DNA of 64,000 bases from Oleiagrimonas sp. C23AA (GCF_011759385.1 NZ_JAARLY010000002.1:62001-126000), one strand, 5' to 3'. Shown: positions 53,497 to 63,144, counted from the stretch's first letter. Made by a program: numbers and translations. The notes: a model not told the origin generated them from the letters alone.

Positions 53497-54972
53497 GTGA
53501 TTTCCCAGGACGCTTTCGACGCGCTGGCCCGTGAGGGCCATACCCGCATACCGGTGGTTCGCGAGGTGTTTTCCGACCTCGACACACCGCTGTCGGTGTA
53601 CATGAAATTGGCCGATGGCCCGTACACGTTCCTGTTCGAATCGGTCGAGGGCGGTGAGAACTGGGGTCGTTACTCCATCATCGGCCTACCAGCCAAGCGC
53701 GTGTACAAGCTGCGTGGGCACACGCTGGAGACGGAAGATTTCGGCGAAATCACCCAGACCCGCGAAGTGGCCGACCCGCTGGCCGAGGTCGAGGCACTGC
53801 GCACGCAATACGACGTGCCCAAGTTGCCCGAACTCCCGGCGTTCACCGGTGGCCTGGTCGGTTACTTCGGTTTCGAGACTATCGGCTACATTGAGCCGCG
53901 ACTGGCCAGGTGGGACCAGCCCGACGAGCTGGGCACGCCCGACGTGTTGCTGATGCTGGCCGAAGAGCTGGCCGTGTTCGACAGCCTGAAAGGGCGCCTG
54001 TACCTGATCGTGCATGCCGACCCTTCGCAGCCGCAGGCCTATGCTCGTGCGCAGCGTCGCCTGGACGAGCTGGTGTACCGGCTGCGCCACTCGGGCTCGG
54101 CCTATCCCGACGCCATGCACGCGGCCTCGGTGGATGAAAGCGACTTCAAGTCCTCGTTCACGCGCGATGAGTTCGAGGCCATGGTCGAGCAGGCCAAGGA
54201 ATACATCCGCGCCGGCGACATCTTCCAGGTGGTGCCATCGCAGCGCCTGTCGGTGCCGTTCACGGCGCGGCCGGTGGATGTCTATCGCGCCCTGCGCGCG
54301 CTCAATCCTTCACCGTACATGTACTTTCTGGATCTGGGCGGCACGCAGATTGTCGGCTCGTCGCCGGAAATCCTGGCGCGTCTCAAGGACGGCAAGGTAG
54401 TAGTGCGGCCGCTGGCCGGCACCCGCAAGCGTGGCGCCACCGAGGTCGAGGATCGGGCGCTGGAAGCCGAGCTGCTGGCCGATCCGAAGGAGCGTGCCGA
54501 ACATGTCATGCTGATCGACCTGGGCCGCAACGATGTCGGCCGGGTCAGCGACAACGGCAGCGTGGAAGTCACTGATGCGTTCGCCATCGAGCGCTATTCG
54601 CACGTCATGCACATCGTCTCGCAGGTGCAGGGCACGGTGCGCGAAGGGCTCAATTACATGGATGTGCTCAAGGCCACCTTCCCGGCCGGCACCTTGTCGG
54701 GCGCACCCAAGATCCGCGCGCTGGAAATCATCCAGGAACTGGAGCCGTTCAAGCGCAACATCTATGCCGGTGCCATCGGCTGGATTGGCTGGTGGGGCGA
54801 CGCCGATACCGCCATCGCCATCCGCACCGCGGTGATCCAGGACGGACGCCTGCACGTACAGGCCGGTGCCGGCATCGTCTATGACTCAGATCCCTCGTCC
54901 GAGTGGGAGGAAACCATGAACAAGGGCCGCGCCCTGTTCCGCGCCGTGGCGCAGGCGGCCAGCGGGCTTTAG
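53497..54972 (+). CDS. trpE: Anthranilate synthase component I
   Basis: A 491-residue chorismate-utilising enzyme. N-terminal domain includes FLFESVEGGENWGRYSIIG, the Trp-feedback site motif with the conserved Ser. C-terminal catalytic domain: PSPYMYFLDLG, SSPEILARL, GRNDVGRVS, SGAPKIRALEIIQELEP, GWIGWWGD and QAGAGIVYDSDP. With TrpG it makes anthranilate from chorismate and glutamine. Start GTG 53497; no Shine-Dalgarno, translation may depend on the short leader. Located apart from trpGDC, as in other Xanthomonadales. Confidence 0.95.
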   Translation: MISQDAFDALAREGHTRIPVVREVFSDLDTPLSVYMKLADGPYTFLFESVEGGENWGRYSIIGLPAKRVYKLRGHTLETEDFGEITQTREVADPLAEVEALRTQYDVPKLPELPAFTGGLVGYFGFETIGYIEPRLARWDQPDELGTPDVLLMLAEELAVFDSLKGRLYLIVHADPSQPQAYARAQRRLDELVYRLRHSGSAYPDAMHAASVDESDFKSSFTRDEFEAMVEQAKEYIRAGDIFQVVPSQRLSVPFTARPVDVYRALRALNPSPYMYFLDLGGTQIVGSSPEILARLKDGKVVVRPLAGTRKRGATEVEDRALEAELLADPKERAEHVMLIDLGRNDVGRVSDNGSVEVTDAFAIERYSHVMHIVSQVQGTVREGLNYMDVLKATFPAGTLSGAPKIRALEIIQELEPFKRNIYAGAIGWIGWWGDADTAIAIRTAVIQDGRLHVQAGAGIVYDSDPSSEWEETMNKGRALFRAVAQAASGL

Positions 54973-55037
54973 GCGACCTTTTATGCGCTAAAGTGCCGAT
55001 GACGGCCGCGCGGGGCGGCCTGCTTGAGGGAATGGCC

Positions 55038-55361
55038 ATGCTGGTGGTGACGACGGAAAACGTGCCCGGTCGCGCGGTGCGCGACGTGAAGGGGCAGGTG
55101 TTCGGCGTGGTGGTGCGCAGCCGGGGGATTGGCGGCAACGTCATGGCGGGCTTGCGCTCGCTGGTCGGCGGCGAAATCCACGAGTACACCGCGCTGCTCG
55201 AAGAAGCGCGCCGCCACGCGCTGGATCGGCTGGTGGCCAACGCCTCGGCCATGGGCGCCAATGCGGTGGTGATGATGCGCTATGACTCCTCGGAAATCGG
55301 CCAGACCATGAGCGAGATCGTGGCCTACGGCACCGCCGTGGTGCTGGAGCCGGCCGGCTGA
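55038..55361 (+). CDS. YbjQ-family protein
   Basis: A 107-residue YbjQ/DUF74 protein: LVVTTENVPGRAVRDVKGQVFG, RSRGIGGNVMAGLRSLVGGEI and HEYTALLEEARRHALDRL, then AMGANAVVMMRYDSSEI and YGTAVVLEP. The family forms pentamers and has been suggested to bind heavy metals. GAGGG lies seven bases before ATG 55038, preferred over ATG 55032. Followed six bases after its stop by a membrane-protein gene, very likely co-transcribed. Confidence 0.9.
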   Translation: MLVVTTENVPGRAVRDVKGQVFGVVVRSRGIGGNVMAGLRSLVGGEIHEYTALLEEARRHALDRLVANASAMGANAVVMMRYDSSEIGQTMSEIVAYGTAVVLEPAG

Positions 55362-55367
55362 CCGCAC

Positions 55368-55667
55368 ATGTTGCGCAAGACGCTGATGTGGGTGGGCGCG
55401 GCCTGCTTGCTGCTGGGCCTGCTATTGCTGGCGAGCGCGGGCACGGTGCTGTTGGCGCCGCAGTTATTGGTTCTTGGAGTGGTGCTCTTGCTGGGGCTGG
55501 CGATCGAGCGTTGGCGCTACAAGCGCGTGCACCATGCCCGTCCCGCACCTCACTGGCAAGACACCGGCGAGCGTTTTGTCGATCCTGAAAGCGGCCAGCT
55601 GACGGCGGTGTATTTCGACCCGGCGACGGCCGAGCGTCATTATCTTGGGGTTCGTGATGCGTCATAA
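55368..55667 (+). CDS. Two-helix membrane protein downstream of ybjQ
   Basis: A 99-residue protein with two close membrane helices (5-24 and 29-46, almost only Leu, Val, Ala and Gly) and a soluble C-terminal half with ERFVDPESGQLTAVYFDPATAERHYL, typical of small proteins beside YbjQ in Xanthomonadales. Starts six bases after the ybjQ stop. Function unknown. Confidence 0.75.
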   Translation: MLRKTLMWVGAACLLLGLLLLASAGTVLLAPQLLVLGVVLLLGLAIERWRYKRVHHARPAPHWQDTGERFVDPESGQLTAVYFDPATAERHYLGVRDAS

Positions 55668-55712
55668 AGGCGCTGTCAGCGCGTGCGCTAAAAACACATC
55701 AAGGAGACGATG

Positions 55713-56498
55713 ATGAAACTTAAAAGGTTATTGCCGTGCGCTGCACTGCTCGCTTGTGCGCCGGCGCTCGCCCAGGAACACAGCCTGCCTGATGCGCCGC
55801 ACATACTGGTGCGGGGCCACGCCGAAGTCGATGTGGTACCCGACCGCTTCACCATCCACCTGCGCATAACTGACACCGATCCATCGCCAGGCAAGGCGCG
55901 TGCGCAGGTCGAGCAGCACGTGAACGCCCTGCTCAAGTCCATTGATTCGCACCACGCCATGGCCAAGCTGACGCGAGCCAGCAGCCTGTCGATCGGTGAC
56001 GCCAGCCGCTACGAGAATGGCCGAACGGTGCACGTGGGCACGGAAGTCGATCGGCGCGTCACCGCGACGTTCGACCGCTTGGATGATTTGCGCCGTTTCA
56101 TCAGTGATCTGCCCAGTTCGTCCCATGTGCTGGTTCAGTCCACGGACGTCGCACGCAGTGATCGCTCACGCATCAGGCAGAAGCTGCGTCGTCAGGCGAT
56201 TGCCAACTCGCGACAGGCTGCGCGTCACCTGGCCAAGGCTTATGGCATGCGTATTCGCGGGGTCTACAGCATCTCGGAGGTCGCGCCGAATTTCGCCTAT
56301 GGCATCCAGGCCGGGCAGTGGGGTTCGGGCACGTCGCCAATGGAGCAGACGGCCATGAGCACGCCTCCGGCGCCCCCGGCTCCGCCAGCGGCATCAACGA
56401 CCAGCCACATACCCACCCAGCTACGGGTCGGTACGATTACTTTCCGCCAGAACATGTATGCGGTGTATCTGATAGCGCCCGACGATAAGGCTCACTGA
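55713..56498 (+). CDS. SIMPL-domain (DUF541) periplasmic protein
   Basis: A 261-residue exported protein: signal peptide (1-20), then a SIMPL/DUF541 domain: ILVRGHAEVDVVPDRFTIHL, DTDPSPGKARAQVEQHV, VDRRVTATFDRLDDLRRF and RQAARHLAKAYGM. A Pro/Ala/Ser-rich stretch (MSTPPAPPAPPAA) sits before the final strand. Related proteins (BP26, YggE) form channel-like oligomers and may ease oxidative stress. AAGGAG (55701-55706) favours ATG 55713 over ATG 55710. Its end overlaps the convergent aminopeptidase gene by seven bases. Confidence 0.88.
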   Translation: MKLKRLLPCAALLACAPALAQEHSLPDAPHILVRGHAEVDVVPDRFTIHLRITDTDPSPGKARAQVEQHVNALLKSIDSHHAMAKLTRASSLSIGDASRYENGRTVHVGTEVDRRVTATFDRLDDLRRFISDLPSSSHVLVQSTDVARSDRSRIRQKLRRQAIANSRQAARHLAKAYGMRIRGVYSISEVAPNFAYGIQAGQWGSGTSPMEQTAMSTPPAPPAPPAASTTSHIPTQLRVGTITFRQNMYAVYLIAPDDKAH

Positions 56499-57604
56499 CC
56501 GTTTGGCGTGGGTGTTGTCTGGTGGGTGTAGGCGTTCAATAGCGCCTGCATCTGCGCCTTGCGTACCTTGGTCGGTTGCCTGGAAAGTGCCTTCACGGCG
56601 CGATAAAACGCCGGCCAGTCATGGTGCTGGCGGCGAAACATTTCGGCGAAGGCCGGCTCCCAGTGGTCGTAAAGGCCAAAGGGCAGCAGCTTGGCGTTGT
56701 TCATGGGCGCGGCCATCCAGGCACTGAAACCGGCATCTTTGCCGTGCCACTGCTTTTTCAGCGCCTGAAATTGCTGGCGCATGTCATCGAAGGCGCGTGC
56801 CTTGCCGGCGCGTTTTTGTGCCTCGCTGGCGGCGCTGGCGTACAGCGACGCCAGGCGCTTTCGTGTGCGCAGGATGAGTTGGGTGATGGCCTTTCCGTGC
56901 GCCGCTTCGGCCGGTTGTTCCAGCGGCGTACCCTGGGCGGCGTGCCATTCGCGCAGGCCTTCGTGTTGCACAAAGGTGGCGAACGATTCGTTGAAGGCGG
57001 TATCGCCTTTCAGATAAAGCTTCTGGTGCGCCAACTCGTGGAAGACCGTGCCGATCAGCTCGTCGCGGCTCCAGCGATTCATGGTGCTGAGAACCGGGTC
57101 GGCAAAGTGCCCGAGCGTGGAATAGGCCGGCACACCGCCAATGTAGACATCATCGCCCTTGGCCCGAAGTCGCGCCGCGGCTGCTTGTGCGCGCTTCAAC
57201 TGATAGAAGCCCTGGTAGGCCACGCAGCCGGCAAACGCAAAGCAGTGCGTTACCGGTGCCAGCGACAGCGCCGGCGTGGCGAACACGTTGTACATCACAA
57301 AGGGGCGATCCAGCTGGGCGTAAAGCGTATAGCTGCGATTGCGTGGCAGATGCAGGTGGTCTGACGCGAACGCGCGGGCTTTGAGTACGGCGGCAAGCCG
57401 CGCACGCAGCGCAGGCGGCGTATCGGCTTGTGCAATGACCTTGTGGATCGGTTGGCGTCGGCGCAGCACACCCATCTCGCCACTGGCCAGATGGGCGTAG
57501 TAGCCCAGCGTGCTGCATCCGCTCAGCGTCAGCAGCAAAAGTGTCGACAGCGCGCTGCGCCAGGCGATGCGGCGCCTGTGGACAGCGCGTGCGGGCCTAG
57601 CCAC
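56492..57604 (-). CDS. Putative aminopeptidase lipoprotein (PF10023)
   Basis: A 370-residue zinc peptidase-like protein. N-terminal helix and lipobox LSGC (about residue 30) indicate a lipoprotein. The HELAHQKLYLKGD motif is HExxH, with Glu in ESFATF further on. This is the DUF2265/aminopeptidase family; activity is predicted, not shown. GTG 57604 is inferred: it overlaps the upstream gene's stop by eight bases, typical of translational coupling; further upstream residues look unlike a signal sequence. Confidence 0.8.
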   Translation of the reverse strand: MARPARAVHRRRIAWRSALSTLLLLTLSGCSTLGYYAHLASGEMGVLRRRQPIHKVIAQADTPPALRARLAAVLKARAFASDHLHLPRNRSYTLYAQLDRPFVMYNVFATPALSLAPVTHCFAFAGCVAYQGFYQLKRAQAAAARLRAKGDDVYIGGVPAYSTLGHFADPVLSTMNRWSRDELIGTVFHELAHQKLYLKGDTAFNESFATFVQHEGLREWHAAQGTPLEQPAEAAHGKAITQLILRTRKRLASLYASAASEAQKRAGKARAFDDMRQQFQALKKQWHGKDAGFSAWMAAPMNNAKLLPFGLYDHWEPAFAEMFRRQHHDWPAFYRAVKALSRQPTKVRKAQMQALLNAYTHQTTPTPNGQ

Positions 57605-58886
57605 CGCTGCTTGGTGTGGCTGGAGTGCTGGCCGGGGCGGCGCTGCTGCTGGCAGCCGGCATATGGCCAAACTGATCCATGGTGCGGTCGGTGGCGTTGT
57701 GCTCCATCACCTGATTCAGCGCTTTGTCGTTTTGACTGTCCGAGGCAGGTTTGGCTGCGCTGGCGGCAGGTGCGGAAGCACTGGAGGCTGCCGCCGGTAC
57801 GCTGGCGGGCGTGGCTGGTGCCGTGCTGCCCGCGCCGGCCGGGGCGGTGCCTTGGATGCCCAGCGCCTGATCCAGTGCCGGGAAAAACTGGTCCGGCGCC
57901 TGGATCTGCGGCAGGTGGCCCAGCCCCGGCAGGCGGATCAGCGTGGCATCGGGTATGGCATCGGCCGCCTCGGCACCCAGTTTGCGATAGTTGCCCAGCG
58001 TCTTTTGTACGCGTTCGGTGGCGAAGTTCTTGCCCACGGCGGTGGTGTCGGCCTGGCCGATGATCAGCGTGGTCGGCACATGGATATCTTCCAGCTGATG
58101 CACCACCGGCTGGGTCATGATCATGTCGTAGGTCTTGGCGGCGGCCCAGGCCACCTTGTCGGCATCGGGGCCCTTGTACATGCCGGCCTGTACCTTGGCC
58201 CATTTGGCAAAATCATCATTCCACTGGCCGCCAAAGTAGTTGGCCATCTGGTAGGCCTTGATGCTGGCGAAGTCGGTTTTGCGCGTGTGGGCGTACCACT
58301 GGTCGATGGTCTGGTAGGGCACGCCCTTGGCCAGCCAGTCTTCCAGCCCAATGGGGTCGACCAGCACCAGCTTGTCGATGGACTTGGGGTACATCAGCGC
58401 ATAGCGCATGGCCAGCATGCCGCCCATGGAGTGACCGATGACGGTAACCTGATTGACTTGCAGCGAATCGAGCAGCGCGTGGGTGTTTTCGGCCAGCTGC
58501 GCCAGGCTGTACTGATAGTTTTCCGGTTTGCTGGATTTGCAAAAGCCGATCTGGTCCGGCGCGATCACGCGGTAGCCGGCGCGGGTCAGGTGCTGGATGG
58601 TGCTTTGCCAGTAATCGGAGCAGAAGTTCTTGCCGTGCAGCAGCAGCGCCACCTTGCCGTTGGCGGTAAGCGGCTGCACGTCCATGTAGGTCATGTGCAC
58701 CTGGTCACGCTGGCTGGTGAAATCGTAGTTCTGAACCGGGTACGGGTAGTCGTAGTTGGCCAGGTCGCCGCTAAGTGGCTTGATCTGCGTCTGTGCCGAC
58801 TGCGCCAGGGCGACCGATGTGGCGCCGCACAGTGTCACCAGGGTCAGGGCGCCGGCCAGGCGGTTGAAAACAGCGCGTGCAGACAT
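57597..58886 (-). CDS. Secreted alpha/beta hydrolase with Ala/Ser/Pro tail
   Basis: A 429-residue exported hydrolase. Signal peptide to about 28; oxyanion region LLLHGKNFC (82-89); nucleophile elbow GHSMGG (Ser153); Asp in GLEDWLAKG or DTTAVGKNF and His in GLGHLPQIQAPDQF. From about residue 345 the chain becomes Ala/Ser/Pro-rich (ASVPAAASSASAPAAS), disordered, ending AGG-type TPSSGG. Probably an esterase; substrate unknown. GGGAG is six bases before ATG. The next gene overlaps its end. Confidence 0.88.
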   Translation of the reverse strand: MSARAVFNRLAGALTLVTLCGATSVALAQSAQTQIKPLSGDLANYDYPYPVQNYDFTSQRDQVHMTYMDVQPLTANGKVALLLHGKNFCSDYWQSTIQHLTRAGYRVIAPDQIGFCKSSKPENYQYSLAQLAENTHALLDSLQVNQVTVIGHSMGGMLAMRYALMYPKSIDKLVLVDPIGLEDWLAKGVPYQTIDQWYAHTRKTDFASIKAYQMANYFGGQWNDDFAKWAKVQAGMYKGPDADKVAWAAAKTYDMIMTQPVVHQLEDIHVPTTLIIGQADTTAVGKNFATERVQKTLGNYRKLGAEAADAIPDATLIRLPGLGHLPQIQAPDQFFPALDQALGIQGTAPAGAGSTAPATPASVPAAASSASAPAASAAKPASDSQNDKALNQVMEHNATDRTMDQFGHMPAASSSAAPASTPATPSSGG

Positions 58887-58992
58887 GGAACACTCCCGAA
58901 AATCAGCCGGACATCAAAGGCAAAGTGTGGGCCAGCCACTGGCCAAGGTCCAATGCCACCGGCGCAGGTTATGGCGAAAGGTTGCTTGAGAT

Positions 58993-59021
58993 GAACCGCA
59001 GCGAACCGCACAATGCGGTTC
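58993..59021 (+). other. Overlapping alternative stem-loop before trpG
   Basis: GAACCGC occurs at 58993-58999 and 59003-59009; GCGGTTC at 59015-59021 can pair with either, giving two exclusive hairpins about 70 bases ahead of trpG. A reading frame across it has no Trp codons, so it is not a classical trp leader. May affect transcription or be incidental. Confidence 0.3.
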
Positions 59022-59093
59022 CAGTCTGTCCACGGCTCAGGCTGGCACCGAATGTGAATGCCCCACCCTGAACATGGCCCGGATGGACCGCGC

Positions 59094-59690
59094 ATGCTGC
59101 TGATGATCGACAACTACGACAGCTTCACCTTCAACCTTGTGCAGTACCTGGGCGAACTGGGGCAGCAGGTGAAGGTGGTGCGCAACGACGCGCTGTCGGT
59201 CGAGGATGTGCGAGCGCTGGCGCCCAGCCACATTGTGATTTCGCCGGGCCCGTGCTCGCCGGACGAGGCGGGTATTTCCTGCCAGCTGATCGAACAGCTG
59301 GGCGGGCAGATTCCCATTTTCGGGGTGTGCCTTGGCTATCAGGCCATCGGCCAGGTCTACGGCGGCAAGGTGGTGCGCGCGCGCCAGATCATGCATGGCA
59401 AGGTGTCGCCCATTCGCCATACCGGCAAGGGCGTGTTCGAAGGCTTGCCCGATCCGTTCGAGGCCACCCGTTACCATTCGCTGGTGGTGGCACGTGACTC
59501 GATCCCCAAGTGCCTGGAAGTGACTGCCTGGACCGAGAGCGCCGATGGCAGCATCGACGAGGTGATGGGTTTCCGTCATCGCGAGCTGGCGGTGGAGGGG
59601 GTGCAGTTCCACCCCGAGTCCATCCTCACCCAGCACGGTCACGATCAGCTGCGCAACTTCCTGGGCCTGCCGCGCGCACTGGCGGCCTGA
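59094..59690 (+). CDS. trpG: Anthranilate synthase component II (glutamine amidotransferase)
   Basis: A 198-residue class I glutamine amidotransferase: [29 protein letters not shown], catalytic Cys79 in [11 protein letters not shown], His and Glu in [13 protein letters not shown]. It supplies ammonia to TrpE. ATG 59094 is the family start. Followed 22 bases on by trpD; first gene of a trpGDC transcript. Confidence 0.95.
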   Translation: MLLMIDNYDSFTFNLVQYLGELGQQVKVVRNDALSVEDVRALAPSHIVISPGPCSPDEAGISCQLIEQLGGQIPIFGVCLGYQAIGQVYGGKVVRARQIMHGKVSPIRHTGKGVFEGLPDPFEATRYHSLVVARDSIPKCLEVTAWTESADGSIDEVMGFRHRELAVEGVQFHPESILTQHGHDQLRNFLGLPRALAA

Positions 59691-59712
59691 CGCGACGATG
59701 ACGGAATCTGCC

Positions 59713-60753
59713 ATGAGTTTTACCCCGCAGGAGGCCCTGCAGCGCACCATCGAGCATCGCGAGATCTTCCACGACGAGATGATGTCGCTGATGCGCCAGA
59801 TCATGCGTGGCGAGGTCAGCCCGCTGATGACGGCGGCCATCATCACCGGCCTTCGCGTCAAGAAGGAGACCATCGGCGAGATCACCGCTGCCGCGCGCGT
59901 CATGCGCGAGCTGGCCACGCCGGTGCCCAGCGCTGACAGTTCGCACTTTGTCGATATCGTCGGCACCGGCGGCGATGGCGCGGGCAGCTTCAATATTTCC
60001 ACCACGGCCATGTTCGTGGCCGCGGCAGCAGGCGCGCGCGTGGCCAAGCATGGCGGGCGCAGCGTGTCGTCCAAGTCGGGCAGTGCGGACCTGCTCGACT
60101 CACTGGGCGCCAATATCGAACTGGGGCCTGAGCAGGTGGCCGAGTGCCTGGCCGAGACCGGCATCGGCTTCATGTACGCGCCCAAGCATCATCCAGCCAT
60201 GCGCGTGGTGGCGCCGGTGCGCAAGGAGATGGGTGTGCGCACACTGTTCAATATTCTGGGGCCGCTGACCAACCCGGCCGGCGCGCCGAACATCCTGATG
60301 GGTGTGTTCCACGAGGACCTGGTCGGTATCCAGGTGCGCGTGCTCGAGCGCCTGGGCGCGCAGCATGCGCTGGTGGTATTCGGCCGCGATGGCTTGGATG
60401 AAATCTCGCTGGGCGCCAGCACCCGCGTCGGTGAGCTGCGCGACGGTGTGATCCGCGAATACGACATCGAGCCGGAAGACTTCGGCTTCCAGATGGCCTC
60501 CAGCCGCAACCTGCGTGTGGACAATCCCGATCAGTCGCGCGAGACCGTGCTGGAAGTGCTCGATGGCACGCCTGGCGTGCCGCGCGACATCGTCACGCTC
60601 AATGCCGGCGCGGCGCTGTATGCGGCCAACGTGGCCGATTCGCTGGCCGATGGCGTGGAAAAAGCGCGCGAAGCGGTGGTGTCCGGCGCCGCACATGCCA
60701 AAATGCAATCCTTTGTAGCGACTACCCGCCGCCTGGCGGCCTCTGCACCATGA
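59713..60753 (+). CDS. trpD: Anthranilate phosphoribosyltransferase
   Basis: A 346-residue enzyme that joins anthranilate to PRPP. Motifs: [17 protein letters not shown] (PRPP/pyrophosphate loop), [21 protein letters not shown] and [31 protein letters not shown] with the conserved Arg and DGLDE loop. ATG 59713 gives the family start [13 protein letters not shown] 59698 is also in frame. Ends in an ATGA overlap with trpC. Confidence 0.95.
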   Translation: MSFTPQEALQRTIEHREIFHDEMMSLMRQIMRGEVSPLMTAAIITGLRVKKETIGEITAAARVMRELATPVPSADSSHFVDIVGTGGDGAGSFNISTTAMFVAAAAGARVAKHGGRSVSSKSGSADLLDSLGANIELGPEQVAECLAETGIGFMYAPKHHPAMRVVAPVRKEMGVRTLFNILGPLTNPAGAPNILMGVFHEDLVGIQVRVLERLGAQHALVVFGRDGLDEISLGASTRVGELRDGVIREYDIEPEDFGFQMASSRNLRVDNPDQSRETVLEVLDGTPGVPRDIVTLNAGAALYAANVADSLADGVEKAREAVVSGAAHAKMQSFVATTRRLAASAP

Positions 60754-61544
60754 GTGACATTCTGCAACGCATCCTGACGCGCAAGGCCGAGGAAGTGGCC
60801 GCGCGCCAGCAACAGATTCCGCTGGTCGAGCTGACTGCGCGCTGCGCGGACCTTCCCGATACGCGTGGTTTCGGCGACGCGCTGGAGGCGACCATCCACA
60901 CCGGTCGCCCGGCGGTGATTGCCGAGGTGAAAAAGGCCAGCCCCAGCAAGGGCGTGATCCGGCCCGATTTCGACCCGGCCGCCATTGCCCGCAGCTACGA
61001 GCAGCACGGCGCGGCCTGTCTGTCGGTGCTGACCGATGCCGAGTTCTTCCAGGGCAGTGAAGACTATCTGGCGCAGGCGCGTGCGGCGTGCCAGCTGCCG
61101 GTGCTGCGCAAGGATTTCATCGTCGATCCGTACCAGGTGTTCGAGGCGCGCGCGATGGGTGCCGACTGCATCCTGCTGATTGTCGCCGCGCTCGATGATG
61201 CCGCCATGCTGGAGCTTTCCATGCTGGCGGCCGACCTGGACCTGGACGTGCTGGTGGAAGTGCACGATGGCCAGGAGCTGGATCGGACCTTGAGCGTGCC
61301 GGCACGCCTGATCGGCATCAACAACCGCAACCTGCGTACCTTCGAAACCGATCTGGACACCACGTTGGGCCTGCGCCGACGCGTGCCCGAAGAGCGTCTG
61401 CTGATCACCGAAAGCGGCATCCACACCGCCGACGATGTGCAGCGCCTGCGCAAGCACGGTATCGAGGCGTTCCTGGTCGGCGAGGCATTCATGCGCGCCA
61501 CCGATCCGGGCGAGGCGCTGAGCCGCCTGTTCTTCGACGCCTGA
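60750..61544 (+). CDS. trpC: Indole-3-glycerol-phosphate synthase
   Basis: A 264-residue (beta/alpha)8 enzyme: start [20 protein letters not shown], catalytic Lys in [30 protein letters not shown], the Asn-Asn-Arg-Asn loop [11 protein letters not shown] and [12 protein letters not shown]. It closes the indole ring from CdRP. Its ATG overlaps the trpD stop by four bases (ATGA), implying coupling. Confidence 0.95.
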   Translation: MSDILQRILTRKAEEVAARQQQIPLVELTARCADLPDTRGFGDALEATIHTGRPAVIAEVKKASPSKGVIRPDFDPAAIARSYEQHGAACLSVLTDAEFFQGSEDYLAQARAACQLPVLRKDFIVDPYQVFEARAMGADCILLIVAALDDAAMLELSMLAADLDLDVLVEVHDGQELDRTLSVPARLIGINNRNLRTFETDLDTTLGLRRRVPEERLLITESGIHTADDVQRLRKHGIEAFLVGEAFMRATDPGEALSRLFFDA

Positions 61545-61555
61545 TACGCCGCACC

Positions 61556-62257
61556 ATGACTGAAACAGGGGAACGGTTGCCCGAGCCGGCGGCAACCGAA
61601 ACGACTGCTGCGCGGCTGGTGCTTTTTGATTTCGATGGCGTGATCCTGCGCGGTGACGCGTTCACGCTGCTGGTGCGCGAGCAATTGCGCCGCGGACGCT
61701 GGCGATATCTGCCCGCGCTGGCGATGGCGCTGCCCAGTGCGCCCTTGTTGCCCTTTACTCGCCGGCCGCTGCGCCATGGTGTGGTGCGTGCGGCGCTGAT
61801 GGGCTTGGGCGAGGCGCGCTACAAGGCATTGGCACGGCGCTTTGGGCAGCGGCTGGCACGTCAGCCGGGGCGCTTTCACCGTGATGCGCTCACGGCCTTG
61901 CGCCGGCACCTGGCCGCGGGCGATCGCGTGGTCGTGGTGACCGGCTGCGAGACCGAGCTGGTGCGCGCCATTTTCGACGAGCTGGGCTTGCCCGATCTGC
62001 CGCTGGTGGCCTCGCGCCTGAAGCGCGGCTGGGTCGGCATGCGCATGGCCTGTCACAACGTCGGCGCCGAGAAGCTGCGCCAGTTGCTGGCCCACGAGCT
62101 TGGCGAGCGTTGGGATATCGCCTACAGCGATTCGCTGAAAGATTTGCCGATGCTGCGCGCGGCCGACTCACCGGTGCTCGTCAATGCCTCGCCGCGCCTG
62201 CAAAAGCGTGCCACGGCCGCGCTGGGGCGCGAGCCACGTTTCGTCGACTGGTGGTAG
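61556..62257 (+). CDS. HAD-IB family phosphatase
   Basis: A 233-residue HAD phosphatase: motif I FDFDGVILRGD, motif II VVVTGCETELV, conserved Lys in GAEKLRQLLA and motif III YSDSLKDLPMLRAAD. The helical insert (RRGRWRYLPALAMALPSAPL) resembles SerB-like enzymes with a hydrophobic cap. It starts eleven bases after trpC, so it is probably the last gene of the trpGDC operon, a position also seen in Xanthomonas relatives. Substrate unknown. Confidence 0.85.
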   Translation: MTETGERLPEPAATETTAARLVLFDFDGVILRGDAFTLLVREQLRRGRWRYLPALAMALPSAPLLPFTRRPLRHGVVRAALMGLGEARYKALARRFGQRLARQPGRFHRDALTALRRHLAAGDRVVVVTGCETELVRAIFDELGLPDLPLVASRLKRGWVGMRMACHNVGAEKLRQLLAHELGERWDIAYSDSLKDLPMLRAADSPVLVNASPRLQKRATAALGREPRFVDWW

Positions 62258-62302
62258 CTGACCGCGCCCGTCGCATGACGGGCGCAGGTGTAGCGGCGCG
62301 CC

Positions 62303-62998
62303 TTAACGCGTGCCGCGCACCACGATGGTCTTGCCGGACACATCGATCATGCCTTTTTCCTCCAGCTGCTTGAGCACGCGGCCGACCATTTCGCGCGAGC
62401 AGCCGACGATGCGGCTGACTTCCTGGCGCGAAATGCGGATCTGCGTGCCTTCCGGATGCGTCATGGCGTCCGGTTCGTCACACAGGTCCAGCAGGGTGCG
62501 CGCCACGCGATTGGACACATCCATGAAGGCCATGCGGCTGACCTGACGTGAAGTACGCAGCAGCCGGTTGGTCAGCTGGAAGCCGATGGCGAACAGCAGC
62601 TTCGGGCATTCGTCGCGCAAGGTGGTGTCAAACAGCTGGAACAGCCGTTCGTAGCTGATCTCGGCCAGCTCGCAGGCGGTGCGGGTGCGCACCAGCGAAT
62701 CGCGCTGGGACTGATCGACGAACAAGCCCATTTCGCCGATGAACTGGCCGCGATTGATATAGGCCAGGATCAGCTCGTGTCCCTCGTCATCCTCGTTGCA
62801 CACCGTGACCGAGCCATCGATCACGTAATACAGCGTGTTGGCTGGATCGCCCGGCCGGATGATGGCGGTCTTGCCCGGATAGCGGCGGCGATGGCATAGC
62901 GCCAGGAACCGTTCCATCGATTCGGGGTCCGGCGCCAGGTTGGGTGGAGCCTGGTGGCGTTCGAACTGTTGTTGCAGAAGATACTTCAGCTGGGCCAC
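62303..62998 (-). CDS. clp: Clp, CRP-family global regulator
   Basis: A 231-residue CRP-fold regulator: cyclic-nucleotide domain with IRPGDPANTLYYVIDGSV and QFIGEMGLFVDQSQRDSLVRTRT, long dimer helix, and HTH SRQEVSRIVGCSREMVGRVLKQLEE. Xanthomonas Clp binds c-di-GMP rather than cAMP, with Glu99 reported as important; the aligned residue here is Asp100. It controls exoenzymes and virulence-type genes in relatives. GTG 62998 follows GGGAA. Divergent from speD. Confidence 0.93.
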   Translation of the reverse strand: MAQLKYLLQQQFERHQAPPNLAPDPESMERFLALCHRRRYPGKTAIIRPGDPANTLYYVIDGSVTVCNEDDEGHELILAYINRGQFIGEMGLFVDQSQRDSLVRTRTACELAEISYERLFQLFDTTLRDECPKLLFAIGFQLTNRLLRTSRQVSRMAFMDVSNRVARTLLDLCDEPDAMTHPEGTQIRISRQEVSRIVGCSREMVGRVLKQLEEKGMIDVSGKTIVVRGTR

Positions 62999-63101
62999 GG
63001 CAAATTCCCGTTTGCGACATGAGTCAGGGCACCGACCAAGGCCATGCCATGGTCGTGGCGGGCGCGGACAAGCCGGTCCTCAACTCCCCTCAACACCGCA
63101 T

Positions 63102-63129
63102 ACTATACAAATACATGCCGACCTGACCA
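63102..63129 (-). promoter_or_regulatory. Candidate clp promoter
   Basis: On the minus strand -35 TGGTCA (63124-63129) and -10 TATAGT (63102-63107), 16 bases apart, match four and five positions of the sigma-70 consensus. It would give a leader of about 95 bases ahead of the GTG start. Confidence 0.5.
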
Positions 63130-63144
63130 TTCCGGGCGGATGGG

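Noticed and set aside
58990-59071. Possible trp attenuator leader peptide before trpG
   Set aside because: The only short frame there has no Trp codons and no U-run follows the hairpins.
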